Below, one piece after another: positions 1-8,522 of a stretch of DNA of 44,217 nt. Made by a program: the position numbers and the translations under genes. Every line of letters begins with the position of its first letter. Positions within the stretch are counted from its first letter, which is position 1. Location: positions 1 through 44,217 of the forward strand of contig PLED01000036.1 in the NCBI GenBank assembly GCA_003136355.1, in the 5' to 3' direction. The notes under the pieces are model-generated. The model worked only from the letters and a program-made list of their open reading frames with translations, ran no database searches and was not told where the DNA came from. The stretch is from Vulcanimicrobiota bacterium (lineage in GTDB: Bacteria > Vulcanimicrobiota > Vulcanimicrobiia > Vulcanimicrobiales > Vulcanimicrobiaceae).

Positions 1-1152
1 CGATAAGCCGGCGCCCAAGAGAAGCGCCAGCGCAAGTTCGGCAAACAGTGTAAATCGCGAAGCGCTGATCCAGCGGCCGAATCCCCAATCGATCAGCGCG
101 AGCACGCCGATGCTCAGCGACATCATCCCCGCGTACATTAATGCGCGGCTGACAACAAATCGAACGTCGAACAGCCGATGCCGGAGTACGGTATAGGCCA
201 GCGCCATTGGCGCAAACACTTCACACGCTTGCGCAAGATTCATGGTGGCCACGCCCGGAAAGACGCTCGTTGCGCTCCAAACAAACTGGACCGTCAGGAA
301 AGGCAAGAACGCGACGGTGAAGGCGGCGACCACCCACCGCAACCGGTTCCGATTCGCCGAATCGGCGGTGGCGTAACGGACGATCAGGATCGCGACACCT
401 GCCGCATAGATCGCATCGATTAGCGTGTTGTGAAGATTTCCCGGTCGAATCCACGCCGGCGCCGGGGCGCCCGCAATGATATACGCCAGTAACTGATACA
501 GCCCCCAAGCCGCAATTGCGGGCGTAACGGCGAAAAGTAAGACGCGCTCCGCCCAGAGCGCAACGGGCTTTAAATTTTTGTCGGGGAAACGCAGCGCGAA
601 CGAAACGAGCGCAGCGGGCGATATCGCTCCGGCAAGTGCCATGAGAATCATGATGCCGATGAGCAGTTGCGGCGAGACCTCCTTCACGAGCGCTCCGTAC
701 GAGCAAAAACTATAAGCGAAGCCGTAAAATGCCCATGTCGCCGGCATCGGCCGAAGGAGAACCAGCGCTGCCGCGAGCGCGATGAACGTAAGCAACGCGA
801 GCACGGCGATCACGTCGGTGACATTGTCCAAAGCCGATCGGCGATGCGTATGCGCGTGCAGTGTTATCGTGCGTCCCGATGCGAGCGGCAAATGCACGAC
901 GAGTCCCTCCGGCACCACACCGATATACCCAGCTCGTTCGAGCGGCTGCAAGCGCTTGAGCTCGACACGATTGCCGACGTGCAGTCCCGCCGCTTCTGCC
1001 ACGCGGTCGACGCTCTTGATGGTGCCGTGCGGATCGACGTCCAGTCCAAAGGACGAAAATGGATGCAACGGCAACATGAGGTCCGGCCCGACCATCAGCA
1101 TCGCGATTGCGGTGAAGGTGAGAATGAACGCGGTCCTTACTATTCGCGTCAT
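1..1152 (-). CDS. Membrane sensor protein with PDZ-like N-terminus (partial)
   Basis: The reading frame is open from an ATG at 1152 down to base 1, so the C-terminus lies outside the window (384 codons seen). Residues 1-30 form a signal/anchor helix. Next comes a PDZ-like stretch (FGLDVDPHG, then AAGLHVGNRVEL), and then about seven hydrophobic helices. Near the window edge is LRHRLFDVRFVVSRALMY, which closely resembles the stretch that links membrane sensor regions to GAF or histidine-kinase domains in many bacterial sensors. By that family pattern the missing part would carry a kinase, GAF or PP2C output domain; this is inference. No strong ribosome binding site is seen. It is the last gene of a leftward block whose upstream neighbour is the exonuclease gene, 131 bases away. 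Confidence 0.72.
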   Translation of the reverse strand, partial: MTRIVRTAFILTFTAIAMLMVGPDLMLPLHPFSSFGLDVDPHGTIKSVDRVAEAAGLHVGNRVELKRLQPLERAGYIGVVPEGLVVHLPLASGRTITLHAHTHRRSALDNVTDVIAVLALLTFIALAAALVLLRPMPATWAFYGFAYSFCSYGALVKEVSPQLLIGIMILMALAGAISPAALVSFALRFPDKNLKPVALWAERVLLFAVTPAIAAWGLYQLLAYIIAGAPAPAWIRPGNLHNTLIDAIYAAGVAILIVRYATADSANRNRLRWVVAAFTVAFLPFLTVQFVWSATSVFPGVATMNLAQACEVFAPMALAYTVLRHRLFDVRFVVSRALMYAGMMSLSIGVLALIDWGFGRWISASRFTLFAELALALLLGAGLS

Positions 1153-1250
1153 ACTAGGTCCGTTTTCAACATGAGGTTGGTGCCTTCCGGCCGCGACAAC
1201 CAATGGGCGGCGGTGTGCCGCTGCGGCCTACGAGCGCCACGCGAGATGTC

Positions 1251-1275
1251 GTGAGACAGCGCCGTTCTAGCGTTT
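1251..1275 (+). repeat. 25-nt direct repeat, copy 1
   Basis: The stretch starting GTGAGACAGCGCCGTT recurs at 5231-5255 in the same orientation with one mismatch. It lies in the gap between the sensor and exonuclease genes. Here it runs into short reiterations of AGCGTTTT that end inside the stop region of the exonuclease gene. It is not palindromic, so it is not a terminator. Confidence 0.6.
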
Positions 1276-1283
1276 TAGGCGTT

Positions 1284-2120
1284 TTAGCGTTGTAAGGCGG
1301 CGTGGGCCGTTTTCTTTGCGCGCACGCAAACGTCTGGGATAGCAAGTCGCTCGCAGACCGCCTCGAATTCGGCGGTCGCTCCACGCCACTGCAGTTCGTC
1401 GACACTCTGGTAGAGCGGCGAGTCAGTTCGAAGCGTTGCCAGCTTCTTGAACAGCAGCGCGAGTGTGCGATGTTCGCCTAGGACTTCCGGCGGGAAATCC
1501 TCGATTTGGCCATACCGGGAGATCAGAGACTGCGCGCCCTTCGCGCCGATGCCCCGAATGCCGGGATACCCATCGGCTGCATCGCCCACGAGAGCCAGAT
1601 AGTCGGGGATGACTTCAGGATCCACGCCGAATTTCGATCGCACGCCGGCCGCATCGCGGATAGCGCCGCTCTTTCGATCGACTTGCACGATCCGATCGGC
1701 CTGGACGCACTGCGAAAGATCTTTGTCCGGAGTCCAAATGCAGATTTTTTGAACGCGAGGGTCGCGCGAGGCGATCGCGGCGGCGGATGCAAGCGCGTCG
1801 TCCGCCTCGAGATCGACCATTGCCCATACGACGACTCCCATCGCGCGCATCGCTTCCTCAAGCGGAACAAACTGAGCCAGCAGCGCCGGCTCGACGCCCT
1901 CGCCTGTCTTATATCCGTCCCAGAGCGCATTGCGGAAAGACTCGATAACGTGATCGGTGGCGACCCCGACGTGCGTGGCTCCATCGGCAATCATTTGCAA
2001 GACGGTATTCAGCACGCCGGCCACGGCGCCGAAGCGAACGGCTTTACCGCTCTTGGCGCGTCTCAGGCCGTAAAAGTGCCGGAACAGCTCATACGTCCCG
2101 TCGATCAGGTGAACGATCAC
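1284..2120 (-). CDS. Stand-alone 5'-3' exonuclease (PolA N-terminal domain-like)
   Basis: The 278-aa protein matches the 5' nuclease domain normally fused to DNA polymerase I and has no polymerase part. It opens with IVHLIDGTYELFRHFY, holding the first metal-binding Asp. It has the acidic cluster LEADDALA, then WTPDKDLSQCV, then LVGDAADGYPGIRGIGAKGA, the H3TH DNA-binding turn. Such stand-alone enzymes resemble bacterial ExoIX/Xni or phage 5' nucleases and act on flaps or RNA primers. The start is a GTG with a nearby AGGA. Proteins of this class often lose some metal-binding acids, but the three acidic clusters appear intact here. It is transcribed with two hydrolases that show no functional link to it. 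Confidence 0.88.
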   Translation of the reverse strand: MIVHLIDGTYELFRHFYGLRRAKSGKAVRFGAVAGVLNTVLQMIADGATHVGVATDHVIESFRNALWDGYKTGEGVEPALLAQFVPLEEAMRAMGVVVWAMVDLEADDALASAAAIASRDPRVQKICIWTPDKDLSQCVQADRIVQVDRKSGAIRDAAGVRSKFGVDPEVIPDYLALVGDAADGYPGIRGIGAKGAQSLISRYGQIEDFPPEVLGEHRTLALLFKKLATLRTDSPLYQSVDELQWRGATAEFEAVCERLAIPDVCVRAKKTAHAALQR

Positions 2121-2135
2121 AGGGGTTCCTAGCGT

Positions 2136-3674
2136 TTAGCGCGGGTTGATCACAAACTTCGTAGGAGGGACTCTTTTAACACAGCTCGTGTCGGCCCGCC
2201 TCAGTCGATCGAAGAATGACCGGACGATTTCATACGCGCACGCATTTGCAGCGGTCGAAGGGCTGCCGAACGCTACGTGTGCAACGTTCGGAATGGTCAC
2301 AACCGTAGCATTCGTGAGCGTGCGCGCTACATAGGGGCCGAACGATGGCGCGGTTTGGGCGTCGTACTGGGCGGAAATGACGAGCGTCGGTATGCTGCTC
2401 CGCGTTACTGCTCGCACCAGCGGAGAAACGGTCGGCACGTTCCAGTCGCGGCAGTTTTCGCGCATGAACGGCAAGTTGGGTGCGTTTTTCAAGATTGAAT
2501 CCGGAAACGTCGGAAACGCGCGCCGTCCCGCTTCGATAACGCTCTGTTCGGTTTCGTACGGCACCCACTCACCGCAGGAGATGCTATTAAACAGGCCGTT
2601 ACTTAACACGCCGATACCGGCTGGGTCCAGCTTTGGCGCTGCCCACGTTGAAGCGATCGGCGCCGGATCGCCATGCGCCAGTGCGTCGAACGATGACGGA
2701 AGTTTCGCGGCGATGTGCGTACCGGGCGACACGGCCCATTGCACGAGCATGCCGCCGCTGATCTTCACGTTCACGGTGCCGGAATGGCCCGGCACTCTAA
2801 CGTTGACCGTTTTAGGCGACCTCTCATACTGAAGTACGAGTCGTCGAAATGTCGCCCCTATATCCCCGTAACGCTGACGGCACCGAAGCTGCTGCCGGCA
2901 CGCTTCGAAAACTGCGTTGATTCCTTCGCCTGCGGTTTTCCATGTGCCGGCGCCACCTGCAAGAGACGGCGGAAAAACGCCGTCAATGCCAACGGATCGA
3001 ATGCCTTGCGGATGTTGGCGCATGTACGTCAGCGCGAGGTCGGTTCCGTACGAGATGCCGTATACGTTCCATTTCGCGATACGCAACGCAAGGCGCAAAG
3101 CTTCGAGGTCGTCAGCACTTTCGAGCGTGTTGTATGCGCCTAGATCCGTGGTCTTCGCTAACAGGTTGCGGCGGCACTTGAGCGTCGCAACCGAATACGC
3201 GCGACCGGTTGCCGGCGAATCATACGGCATGTTCAGTGTTTCCGCAGCCCAACGATCGACTGCGTCGCACGTCAGTTTCGGCTTTGCGGTATAGGTGCCG
3301 CGCTGCGACATGAAAATCACGTCACGATTGGCGTTCAGTTTTCCGGCTAACGCCATCGAAATCTCGGTGACCGCATCGTCGCCCGGGCCGCCCGCAAGCC
3401 AGATGATCGGATCGGCTTTCTTCTTCGGTGAGCTTGACGAAATGATTGCGACCGAAAGGCTGATCGTTTTTCCGCCGGGATGCCGCCGGTTTTCGGGGAC
3501 GATGAGTTGTCCGCAGCGTGCGGTTTTTAGTTCTGCTATGGCTTGGGGCGGACTCGGACATGGACCCGAAACGAATGACGAAGCCGCGGCGGTACGAGTT
3601 GCACCAAAGAATGCACCCATGCTTAGCGCTACAACGGCGCAGGCGAACGCAACGAACCATGCTAACAATTTCAT
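2136..3674 (-). CDS. Exported S33/TAP-like alpha/beta hydrolase (copy B)
   Basis: A secreted or periplasmic serine hydrolase of about 512 aa. A signal peptide covers roughly the first 32 residues (MKLLAWFVAF...). The oxyanion-side motif WLAGGPGDDA precedes the nucleophile elbow YGISYGTDLAL (GxSxG). C-terminal VISAQYDAQTAP and IPNVAHVAFG supply the expected Asp and His of the triad. This is the pattern of tripeptidyl-aminopeptidase/proline-iminopeptidase-like S33 enzymes with a TAP-like C-terminal domain; substrates are probably peptides or esters. The ATG at 3674 follows two bases after the stop of the upstream paralogue. A TTG at 3680 overlapping that stop is an alternative start. It is a tandem duplicate of the gene at 3677-5164, and the two are probably translationally coupled. 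Confidence 0.85.
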   Translation of the reverse strand: MKLLAWFVAFACAVVALSMGAFFGATRTAAASSFVSGPCPSPPQAIAELKTARCGQLIVPENRRHPGGKTISLSVAIISSSSPKKKADPIIWLAGGPGDDAVTEISMALAGKLNANRDVIFMSQRGTYTAKPKLTCDAVDRWAAETLNMPYDSPATGRAYSVATLKCRRNLLAKTTDLGAYNTLESADDLEALRLALRIAKWNVYGISYGTDLALTYMRQHPQGIRSVGIDGVFPPSLAGGAGTWKTAGEGINAVFEACRQQLRCRQRYGDIGATFRRLVLQYERSPKTVNVRVPGHSGTVNVKISGGMLVQWAVSPGTHIAAKLPSSFDALAHGDPAPIASTWAAPKLDPAGIGVLSNGLFNSISCGEWVPYETEQSVIEAGRRAFPTFPDSILKNAPNLPFMRENCRDWNVPTVSPLVRAVTRSSIPTLVISAQYDAQTAPSFGPYVARTLTNATVVTIPNVAHVAFGSPSTAANACAYEIVRSFFDRLRRADTSCVKRVPPTKFVINPR

Positions 3675-3676
3675 TT

Positions 3677-5164
3677 TCAAATCTTAAACTTCACTCCGGG
3701 TGTGCTGGGCGCGCACGATGTCTTGGGCGAGCGCGGGTGCGAAAGAAACGATTGGAAAATAGTTTGCGCGCATGGTGACTGCGCGATCACCCAATGCCCC
3801 ATATCGTTTATGCGCACATAGGTTGAGTTCGGCAGAAGGCTTGCAGTGTAACGCCCATACCGGGCGCCCGTTTTACCGTCGATCGTACCCGACACAACCA
3901 GCGCCGGGATAGCGCTGCGCACTTTAACGCGCTGCGACGCCGGTCCGACCGGAACGTTCCATGCCTTGCAAAGCTCGTGTTCGAACGGCATCTGCACGGC
4001 ATTGATGAGGACCGAATCCGGGAAGGCGGGGAACTCACGTTTCCCGGCGCGCAAAATGTCCGCGGGCGAGCCGTACGGCTCCCACTCCCGGCAAAGGATA
4101 CTTTGTGTCATGCCTTGCGCTTGCTCCGGGACGGCGGCCACGGCTGCTGCAGCCGCGCGCGCCTCAAAGAACTGTTGTGGATTGCCGTGCGCTAACGCAG
4201 TAATTGCGGCCGGCATATCACCGGGCTTGGGCTGGTTGGCGACGATCATGTTCACAAGCGTTCCGCCGTCCAACACAACTTTTACGGCGGGGCCGCCGTG
4301 TGCCGGGACGACATTGCGGATCAGCGGATGCACGTCGAGTTGCGCGACAAGTCGCGTGAAGGTTTGCAAAAGATTCGGATACTTGCGGGCGCATTTGGGC
4401 TGTGCCTGACAGTCGCCAAAGATCGTCGTTATGCCCTCTCGCATGCTGCTCCACGTCCAGGGCAGGCCGACGATATCGGGCGGAACTGCTGAGTCGATAA
4501 CCGCGGTGCGGATGCCGTCGGGGTGATCGCGCATCAACGATAGTGCAAGATCCGTCCCGTATGAATACCCGTACACGTTCCATTGCCGGACGCCGAGCGC
4601 ATGCCGAAGATCGACAACGTCTTCTTCGTTCTCTGTCGTGTTGAATGCGCTCAGATCTACGCCTTGATGAATGAGGCGGCGGTGACACGCGGCCGCCGCC
4701 GCGGCTTGCGCTCGCCCCGTCGATGGCGCATCGTAGAGCAGACTCACTTGGTGCGCATAGTAGTGCTCGAGCTCCGGGCAGTTCAGATCGGGCTCGTCGT
4801 ACAATGTGCCGCGCTGCTCGATGATGATGACATCGCGATTTCGGTTGACGCCGGCTTGGACCAAGAAGGGCGTGTCAAGAATCGCGGCTTCCCCAGGTCC
4901 GCCCGCCAAAAATACGATGGGGTCGGGTTTCGCCGGCTGCGAACGCGAGGGAATAATCGCGACGGCCAGGCGTATGATCGGGCTGTTGCCTTTCGTACGG
5001 TTTTCCGGCACCAACAAGAAACCGCAGCGCGCATGGCTTAGCGCTTCAATAGGCTCGGGGGTTTTCGGGCACGGCGCTGTTTGAAACCTCGGCGCCGACG
5101 GCGTGTGGTGTCCTGCGCCAAGAAGCGGCGCCAGTATTAAAACTGCCAGGAAAACAAACCGCAT
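3677..5164 (-). CDS. Exported S33/TAP-like alpha/beta hydrolase (copy A)
   Basis: The upstream paralogue of the preceding hydrolase, about 495 aa. The signal peptide is MRFVFLAVLILAPLLGAG. Motifs appear in the same order: FLAGGPGEAA, the nucleophile elbow YGYSYGTDLAL, then VVSGTIDGKTGA for the acid and INDMGHWVIA for the histidine. Shared blocks such as CGFLLVPENR versus CGQLIVPENR show the two copies come from one gene. A GTG at 5173 is a longer possible start; the ATG at 5164 leaves a normal signal peptide and has GGTG six bases upstream. Function is probably extracellular peptide or ester hydrolysis, by family. No regulator adjoins it. Confidence 0.85.
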   Translation of the reverse strand: MRFVFLAVLILAPLLGAGHHTPSAPRFQTAPCPKTPEPIEALSHARCGFLLVPENRTKGNSPIIRLAVAIIPSRSQPAKPDPIVFLAGGPGEAAILDTPFLVQAGVNRNRDVIIIEQRGTLYDEPDLNCPELEHYYAHQVSLLYDAPSTGRAQAAAAAACHRRLIHQGVDLSAFNTTENEEDVVDLRHALGVRQWNVYGYSYGTDLALSLMRDHPDGIRTAVIDSAVPPDIVGLPWTWSSMREGITTIFGDCQAQPKCARKYPNLLQTFTRLVAQLDVHPLIRNVVPAHGGPAVKVVLDGGTLVNMIVANQPKPGDMPAAITALAHGNPQQFFEARAAAAAVAAVPEQAQGMTQSILCREWEPYGSPADILRAGKREFPAFPDSVLINAVQMPFEHELCKAWNVPVGPASQRVKVRSAIPALVVSGTIDGKTGARYGRYTASLLPNSTYVRINDMGHWVIAQSPCAQTIFQSFLSHPRSPKTSCAPSTPGVKFKI

Positions 5165-5230
5165 TCTAAACACCGTGGGTGTGATATTTCAGCGGGCCGC
5201 GTATTCCTGCGGCCGAAATAAACCGCTATT

Positions 5231-5255
5231 GTGAGACAGCGCCGTTTTAGCGTTT
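5231..5255 (+). repeat. 25-nt direct repeat, copy 2
   Basis: Same orientation and 24 of 25 bases as 1251-1275. It lies in the gap between the divergent hydrolase and DHFR-like genes. Together the two copies bracket the exonuclease and both hydrolases (about 3.95 kb). Confidence 0.6.
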
Positions 5256-5315
5256 CAGCAGCTGCCATACATTGCTAGAAAGGACAGCCCCTACAAAACG
5301 TGCTACCTCGTTCGT

Positions 5316-5873
5316 ATGTCGAAGCTGATCTACATCACCAATACGTCGCTCGACGGTTACATTGAGGACGAAACCGGTGCCTTCGATTGGGGCAATTCTG
5401 ATCACGTATTCGAGTTTATCACCGAGTTGTTGCGGCCGATCGGAACCCATCTCTATGGGCGGCGACTCTATGATGCGATGTCCTACTGGGATGCGCCGGT
5501 GGAGGACTATCTACCCGAGGAGCGCGACTTCGCGCGGGTTTGGCAGAAGGCCGAGAAGATCGTCTTTTCACGAACGCTGACAGGCGCTACGTCACGCAAC
5601 ACGCGTGTCGAGCGGGACTTCGACGTCGAGGCTATTCGGAAGCTTAAGCGGGTATCGAAGCACGACATCATCATTGGCGGCGCGGAACTCGCGGGGCTTG
5701 CGCTCGAAGCCGATCTCGTCGACGAATGTCACCTGTTTCTCAACCCGGTGATCGTCGGCGGCGGTAAGCCGGCATTCCGAGCCGTTCGACGGAATCTCGA
5801 ACTCCTCCAGACCCGTCGTTTCGACACAGGAGTCATCCACTTGCACTATCGCATACGAGGCAGTATTCTTTAA
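5316..5873 (+). CDS. Dihydrofolate reductase family protein (RibD C-terminal-like)
   Basis: A 185-aa cytoplasmic protein of the DHFR/RibD-C fold. It starts KLIYITNTSLDGYIED, the family's usual first strand and substrate loop. It contains HLYGRRLYDAMSYW, then KIVFSRTL, then HDIIIGGAELAGLAL, the dinucleotide-binding glycine region, and ends with a beta strand (VIHLHYRI). The YyaP/YwjB-type members have no firmly assigned substrate, so a NADPH-dependent reductase is the safest call. It is the first gene of a rightward group and is divergent from the hydrolase pair. It is probably not the housekeeping folate enzyme, because the canonical folA motifs are missing. Confidence 0.85.
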   Translation: MSKLIYITNTSLDGYIEDETGAFDWGNSDHVFEFITELLRPIGTHLYGRRLYDAMSYWDAPVEDYLPEERDFARVWQKAEKIVFSRTLTGATSRNTRVERDFDVEAIRKLKRVSKHDIIIGGAELAGLALEADLVDECHLFLNPVIVGGGKPAFRAVRRNLELLQTRRFDTGVIHLHYRIRGSIL

Positions 5874-5938
5874 CGGGCGGATCCGCGAAGGAAGAACGCG
5901 CGTTTTCCGTGCATCATGGTCCGGCGGAGGAAACAGGC

Positions 5939-6505
5939 ATGGGCTGGGACGGAATTGCGGCGATCGGCTCTATAGCCGGGGCGCTAATTTTACTGGTCGG
6001 CGCGGTCGCGGCTGTCATTCAAATAAGGCAGTTGCGTCTTGCGAATCAGATGGGAAGCTACCTCGATTTGATGGGGCAACTCAATTCACCGGATATGGTT
6101 GCAGCTCGTGAATACGTCGAGTCGCACGATTTCGAGGACGCAGAGGTGTTGCGCAAGGCGTTTGCCGACGGGGTCGATCACCGGGTGCTGATGATCGGAG
6201 GGTACTATCAGATCGTGTGCCGCCTCATCAATTTCGGCATCCTCGATCGCGACTTGTTTGCACCTGTCGCCATGACTGCCCCAAGAGTCTGGCGCGCGCT
6301 GCGTCCCATCGCCTATGAAATGCGCGCGCGCAGTGCTGGAAATCCCCGCTGGATGGATATCGAGTTCCTTGTTTATAATATGCGGCAGATTCCACTTTCG
6401 TCGAAACGCTATACAGCAGAGTTTCGGGCGCGCGTCGGGTTAGACCGTCAGCTGGAGGAGTGGTTACAACAAACGGGTGAGGCGTCGATGCCATCCGCTA
6501 AGTAG
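5939..6505 (+). CDS. Small membrane-anchored protein, DUF4760-like
   Basis: 188 aa. The ATG at 5939 is chosen because GGCGGAGG sits at 5923-5930, eight bases upstream; a GTG at 5909 would only add residues with no binding site. One transmembrane helix covers about residues 5-27 (GIAAIGSIAGALILLVGAVAA). It is followed by a charged helical cytoplasmic domain containing YLDLMGQLNSPDMVAAREYV and a hydrophobic patch YYQIVCRLINFGI. This layout is that of small DUF4760-type proteins whose role is unknown. It lies two bases before the iminopeptidase gene, so the two are likely co-transcribed. Confidence 0.7.
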   Translation: MGWDGIAAIGSIAGALILLVGAVAAVIQIRQLRLANQMGSYLDLMGQLNSPDMVAAREYVESHDFEDAEVLRKAFADGVDHRVLMIGGYYQIVCRLINFGILDRDLFAPVAMTAPRVWRALRPIAYEMRARSAGNPRWMDIEFLVYNMRQIPLSSKRYTAEFRARVGLDRQLEEWLQQTGEASMPSAK

Positions 6506-6507
6506 CG

Positions 6508-7452
6508 TTGAGCGTTCGATTTCCGCCTATTGAGCCTTTTGACTGCGGCATGCTCGAGGTCGGCGATGGCCATCAAATCTATTGGGAACGCTGCGGTAAT
6601 CCGAAGGGCAAGCCGGCGCTTTATCTTCACGGCGGTCCGGGGTCCGGATGCACACCGGGATCGCGACGGTTTTTTGACCCGGAGGTTTACTGCATCGTTC
6701 TTTTTGACCAACGAGGATGTGGTCGTAGCACGCCACTGGCCAGCGATCCCAATGCGGATCTTCGCGCGAATACGACTTCTCATCTCATCGGCGATATCGA
6801 GCAGCTGCGACATCTACTGCGTATCGAGAGTTGGACGGTGCTCGGAATCTCTTGGGGCACGACTCTTGCGCTCGCCTATGCGCAGGCTCATGCTGCGCGA
6901 GTCGGTGCCATGGTGTTCGCGCTCGTGACCACTACCTCGCGTCGCGAGGTCGAGTGGTTAACCGAAGGCGTCGGACGTATTTTTCCGCGGGAATGGGACC
7001 GTTTTGCTGCCGCGGTTCCGCCCGCTTTGCGAGGCCGGTCTCTCGCCGACGCCTACGCAGCAATGCTGTTCGATGACGATCCGGCGGTTCGCGATCGTGC
7101 GGCGAAAGAGTGGTGCGCATGGGAAGACGCTCACGTCTCGCTTGCCCCAAACCATACACCGAATCCGCGTTTCGAAGACCCAGAGTTTCGCCTTTGCTTC
7201 GCGCGTCTGGTCACGCACTATTGGAAGAATGCCGCCTTTTTTGGCGATCAGCAATTGCTTGAAAACGCGTCGATTCTGAACGGCATCCCGGGCGAACTGA
7301 TCCACGGTCGCTACGACGTGAGCAGTCCGTTGGATATTCCGTGGCGTCTCTCCAAAATTTGGACTAGCAGTAAGCTGCGCGTTTTGGACGACATTGGTCA
7401 CGGTGGGGGCGAGTCGTTCGTGAGCGCAATCATCGACGCTTTGGGGCAATAA
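6508..7452 (+). CDS. pip: Prolyl (proline) iminopeptidase, S33 family
   Basis: A 314-aa cytosolic alpha/beta hydrolase that removes N-terminal proline from peptides. It has the family signature LYLHGGPGSGCTPGSRRFFDP, then VLFDQRGCGRS, then the nucleophile elbow LGISWGTTLALAYA with Ser115 (most members have GGSWG). Next are HGRYDVSSPL for the Asp and DDIGHGGGESF for the His. Length is typical of the short bacterial type. The start is TTG at 6508, because the next in-frame ATG would remove the first strand. It is packed between the DUF4760-like gene and the PLP enzyme with 2-base gaps. It belongs to the same broad family as the two exported hydrolases upstream but lacks a signal peptide. Confidence 0.93.
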   Translation: MSVRFPPIEPFDCGMLEVGDGHQIYWERCGNPKGKPALYLHGGPGSGCTPGSRRFFDPEVYCIVLFDQRGCGRSTPLASDPNADLRANTTSHLIGDIEQLRHLLRIESWTVLGISWGTTLALAYAQAHAARVGAMVFALVTTTSRREVEWLTEGVGRIFPREWDRFAAAVPPALRGRSLADAYAAMLFDDDPAVRDRAAKEWCAWEDAHVSLAPNHTPNPRFEDPEFRLCFARLVTHYWKNAAFFGDQQLLENASILNGIPGELIHGRYDVSSPLDIPWRLSKIWTSSKLRVLDDIGHGGGESFVSAIIDALGQ

Positions 7453-7454
7453 GA

Positions 7455-8522
7455 ATGGACCGCGATGAAGTGATGCGCTCGTGTAAGCAATTTTTTGGGC
7501 ACCCCCCGCAACCGGTACGTGCGCGGCTGGCCGAGATCGCCGAAGCGGCGGACGATTCTGAATATCCCGATGTCTACGGAGACGGCGCGCTCCTAGAATC
7601 GTTCGAGAGCGAGATCGCGCAGCTGCTTGGAAAAGAGGCGGCGGTCTTCATGCCCAGCGGGACTATGGCGCAGCAGATCGCCTTGCGCATCCAGTCCGAT
7701 CGGCGCAATTGCCGCAATGTGGGTCTGCATCCGCAGAGTCATCTCGTCGTCTCCGAAAACAACGCCATGCAAATGATGCACGATTTGCGGACGATTCTGC
7801 TGGGCGATCGCAACGCGCTCTACACACTCGCCGACCTGCAAGCGGTTAACGATCGGCTTTCGGCGGTCGTGCTGGAATTGCCGGAGCGAAACATCGGCGG
7901 CGCGTTACGACCTTGGAATGAGGTGCTGGCTATTTGCGGCTGGGCGCAGGAGGCCAACACTGCGATGCACCTCGACGGCGCGCGGCTTTGGGAGTCGCAG
8001 CCGTTCTACGGACGGCCATTGCCCGAGCTGACGCAGCCCTTCGAAACAGTGTACGTATCTTTTTACAAGGTTTTGAACGCGGTGGCCGGCGCCGCGCTTG
8101 CCGGACCGAAGGCGATTGTCGATGAAGCGCGCGCCTGGCAATGGCGTCACGGAGGGCGTCTTGTGCAGCAGTATCCGATGATCGTCTCAGCGCGCGACGG
8201 TATACGCCGCTATTTGCCGAGAATACCGCTCTACTGCAAACGCGCCCGCGAAATTGCCGCTATCTTATCGGAGTTTCCGGACGTCGTAGTGACGCCAAAC
8301 ATCCCGCCGACGAACATGATGCACGTGTACGTTTGCGGTGAGATTGAGCCGTTGCGAAGCAATGCGCTGCGCGTTTCGCAGGAAAGCGGCGTGTGGATGC
8401 CCGCTCGATGGAACCGCACTCAGCTTCCGGGTTGGGCGATGTTTGAACTGAGCTGCGCCGAGGGTTCTCTCAAGATAAGCGACGATCAGGTGCGGGAATT
8501 GTTCGGCCGAGTTTTCAGTTAG
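7455..8522 (+). CDS. Threonine aldolase-like PLP-dependent lyase
   Basis: A 355-aa fold-type I PLP enzyme. Visible are the cofactor loop FMPSGTMAQQIAL, the conserved MHLDGARLWE (Asp174 would contact the pyridine nitrogen) and YVSFYKVLNAVAGAAL, where Lys205 is the expected Schiff-base lysine. The family normally has SFSKGLG around this lysine, so this loop is divergent. Low-specificity L-threonine aldolases split threonine into glycine and acetaldehyde; an aldol or beta-elimination reaction on another beta-hydroxy amino acid is possible. It begins two bases after the iminopeptidase stop, which suggests peptide and amino-acid catabolism. Its stop overlaps the convergent membrane gene by eight bases. 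Confidence 0.85.
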   Translation: MDRDEVMRSCKQFFGHPPQPVRARLAEIAEAADDSEYPDVYGDGALLESFESEIAQLLGKEAAVFMPSGTMAQQIALRIQSDRRNCRNVGLHPQSHLVVSENNAMQMMHDLRTILLGDRNALYTLADLQAVNDRLSAVVLELPERNIGGALRPWNEVLAICGWAQEANTAMHLDGARLWESQPFYGRPLPELTQPFETVYVSFYKVLNAVAGAALAGPKAIVDEARAWQWRHGGRLVQQYPMIVSARDGIRRYLPRIPLYCKRAREIAAILSEFPDVVVTPNIPPTNMMHVYVCGEIEPLRSNALRVSQESGVWMPARWNRTQLPGWAMFELSCAEGSLKISDDQVRELFGRVFS

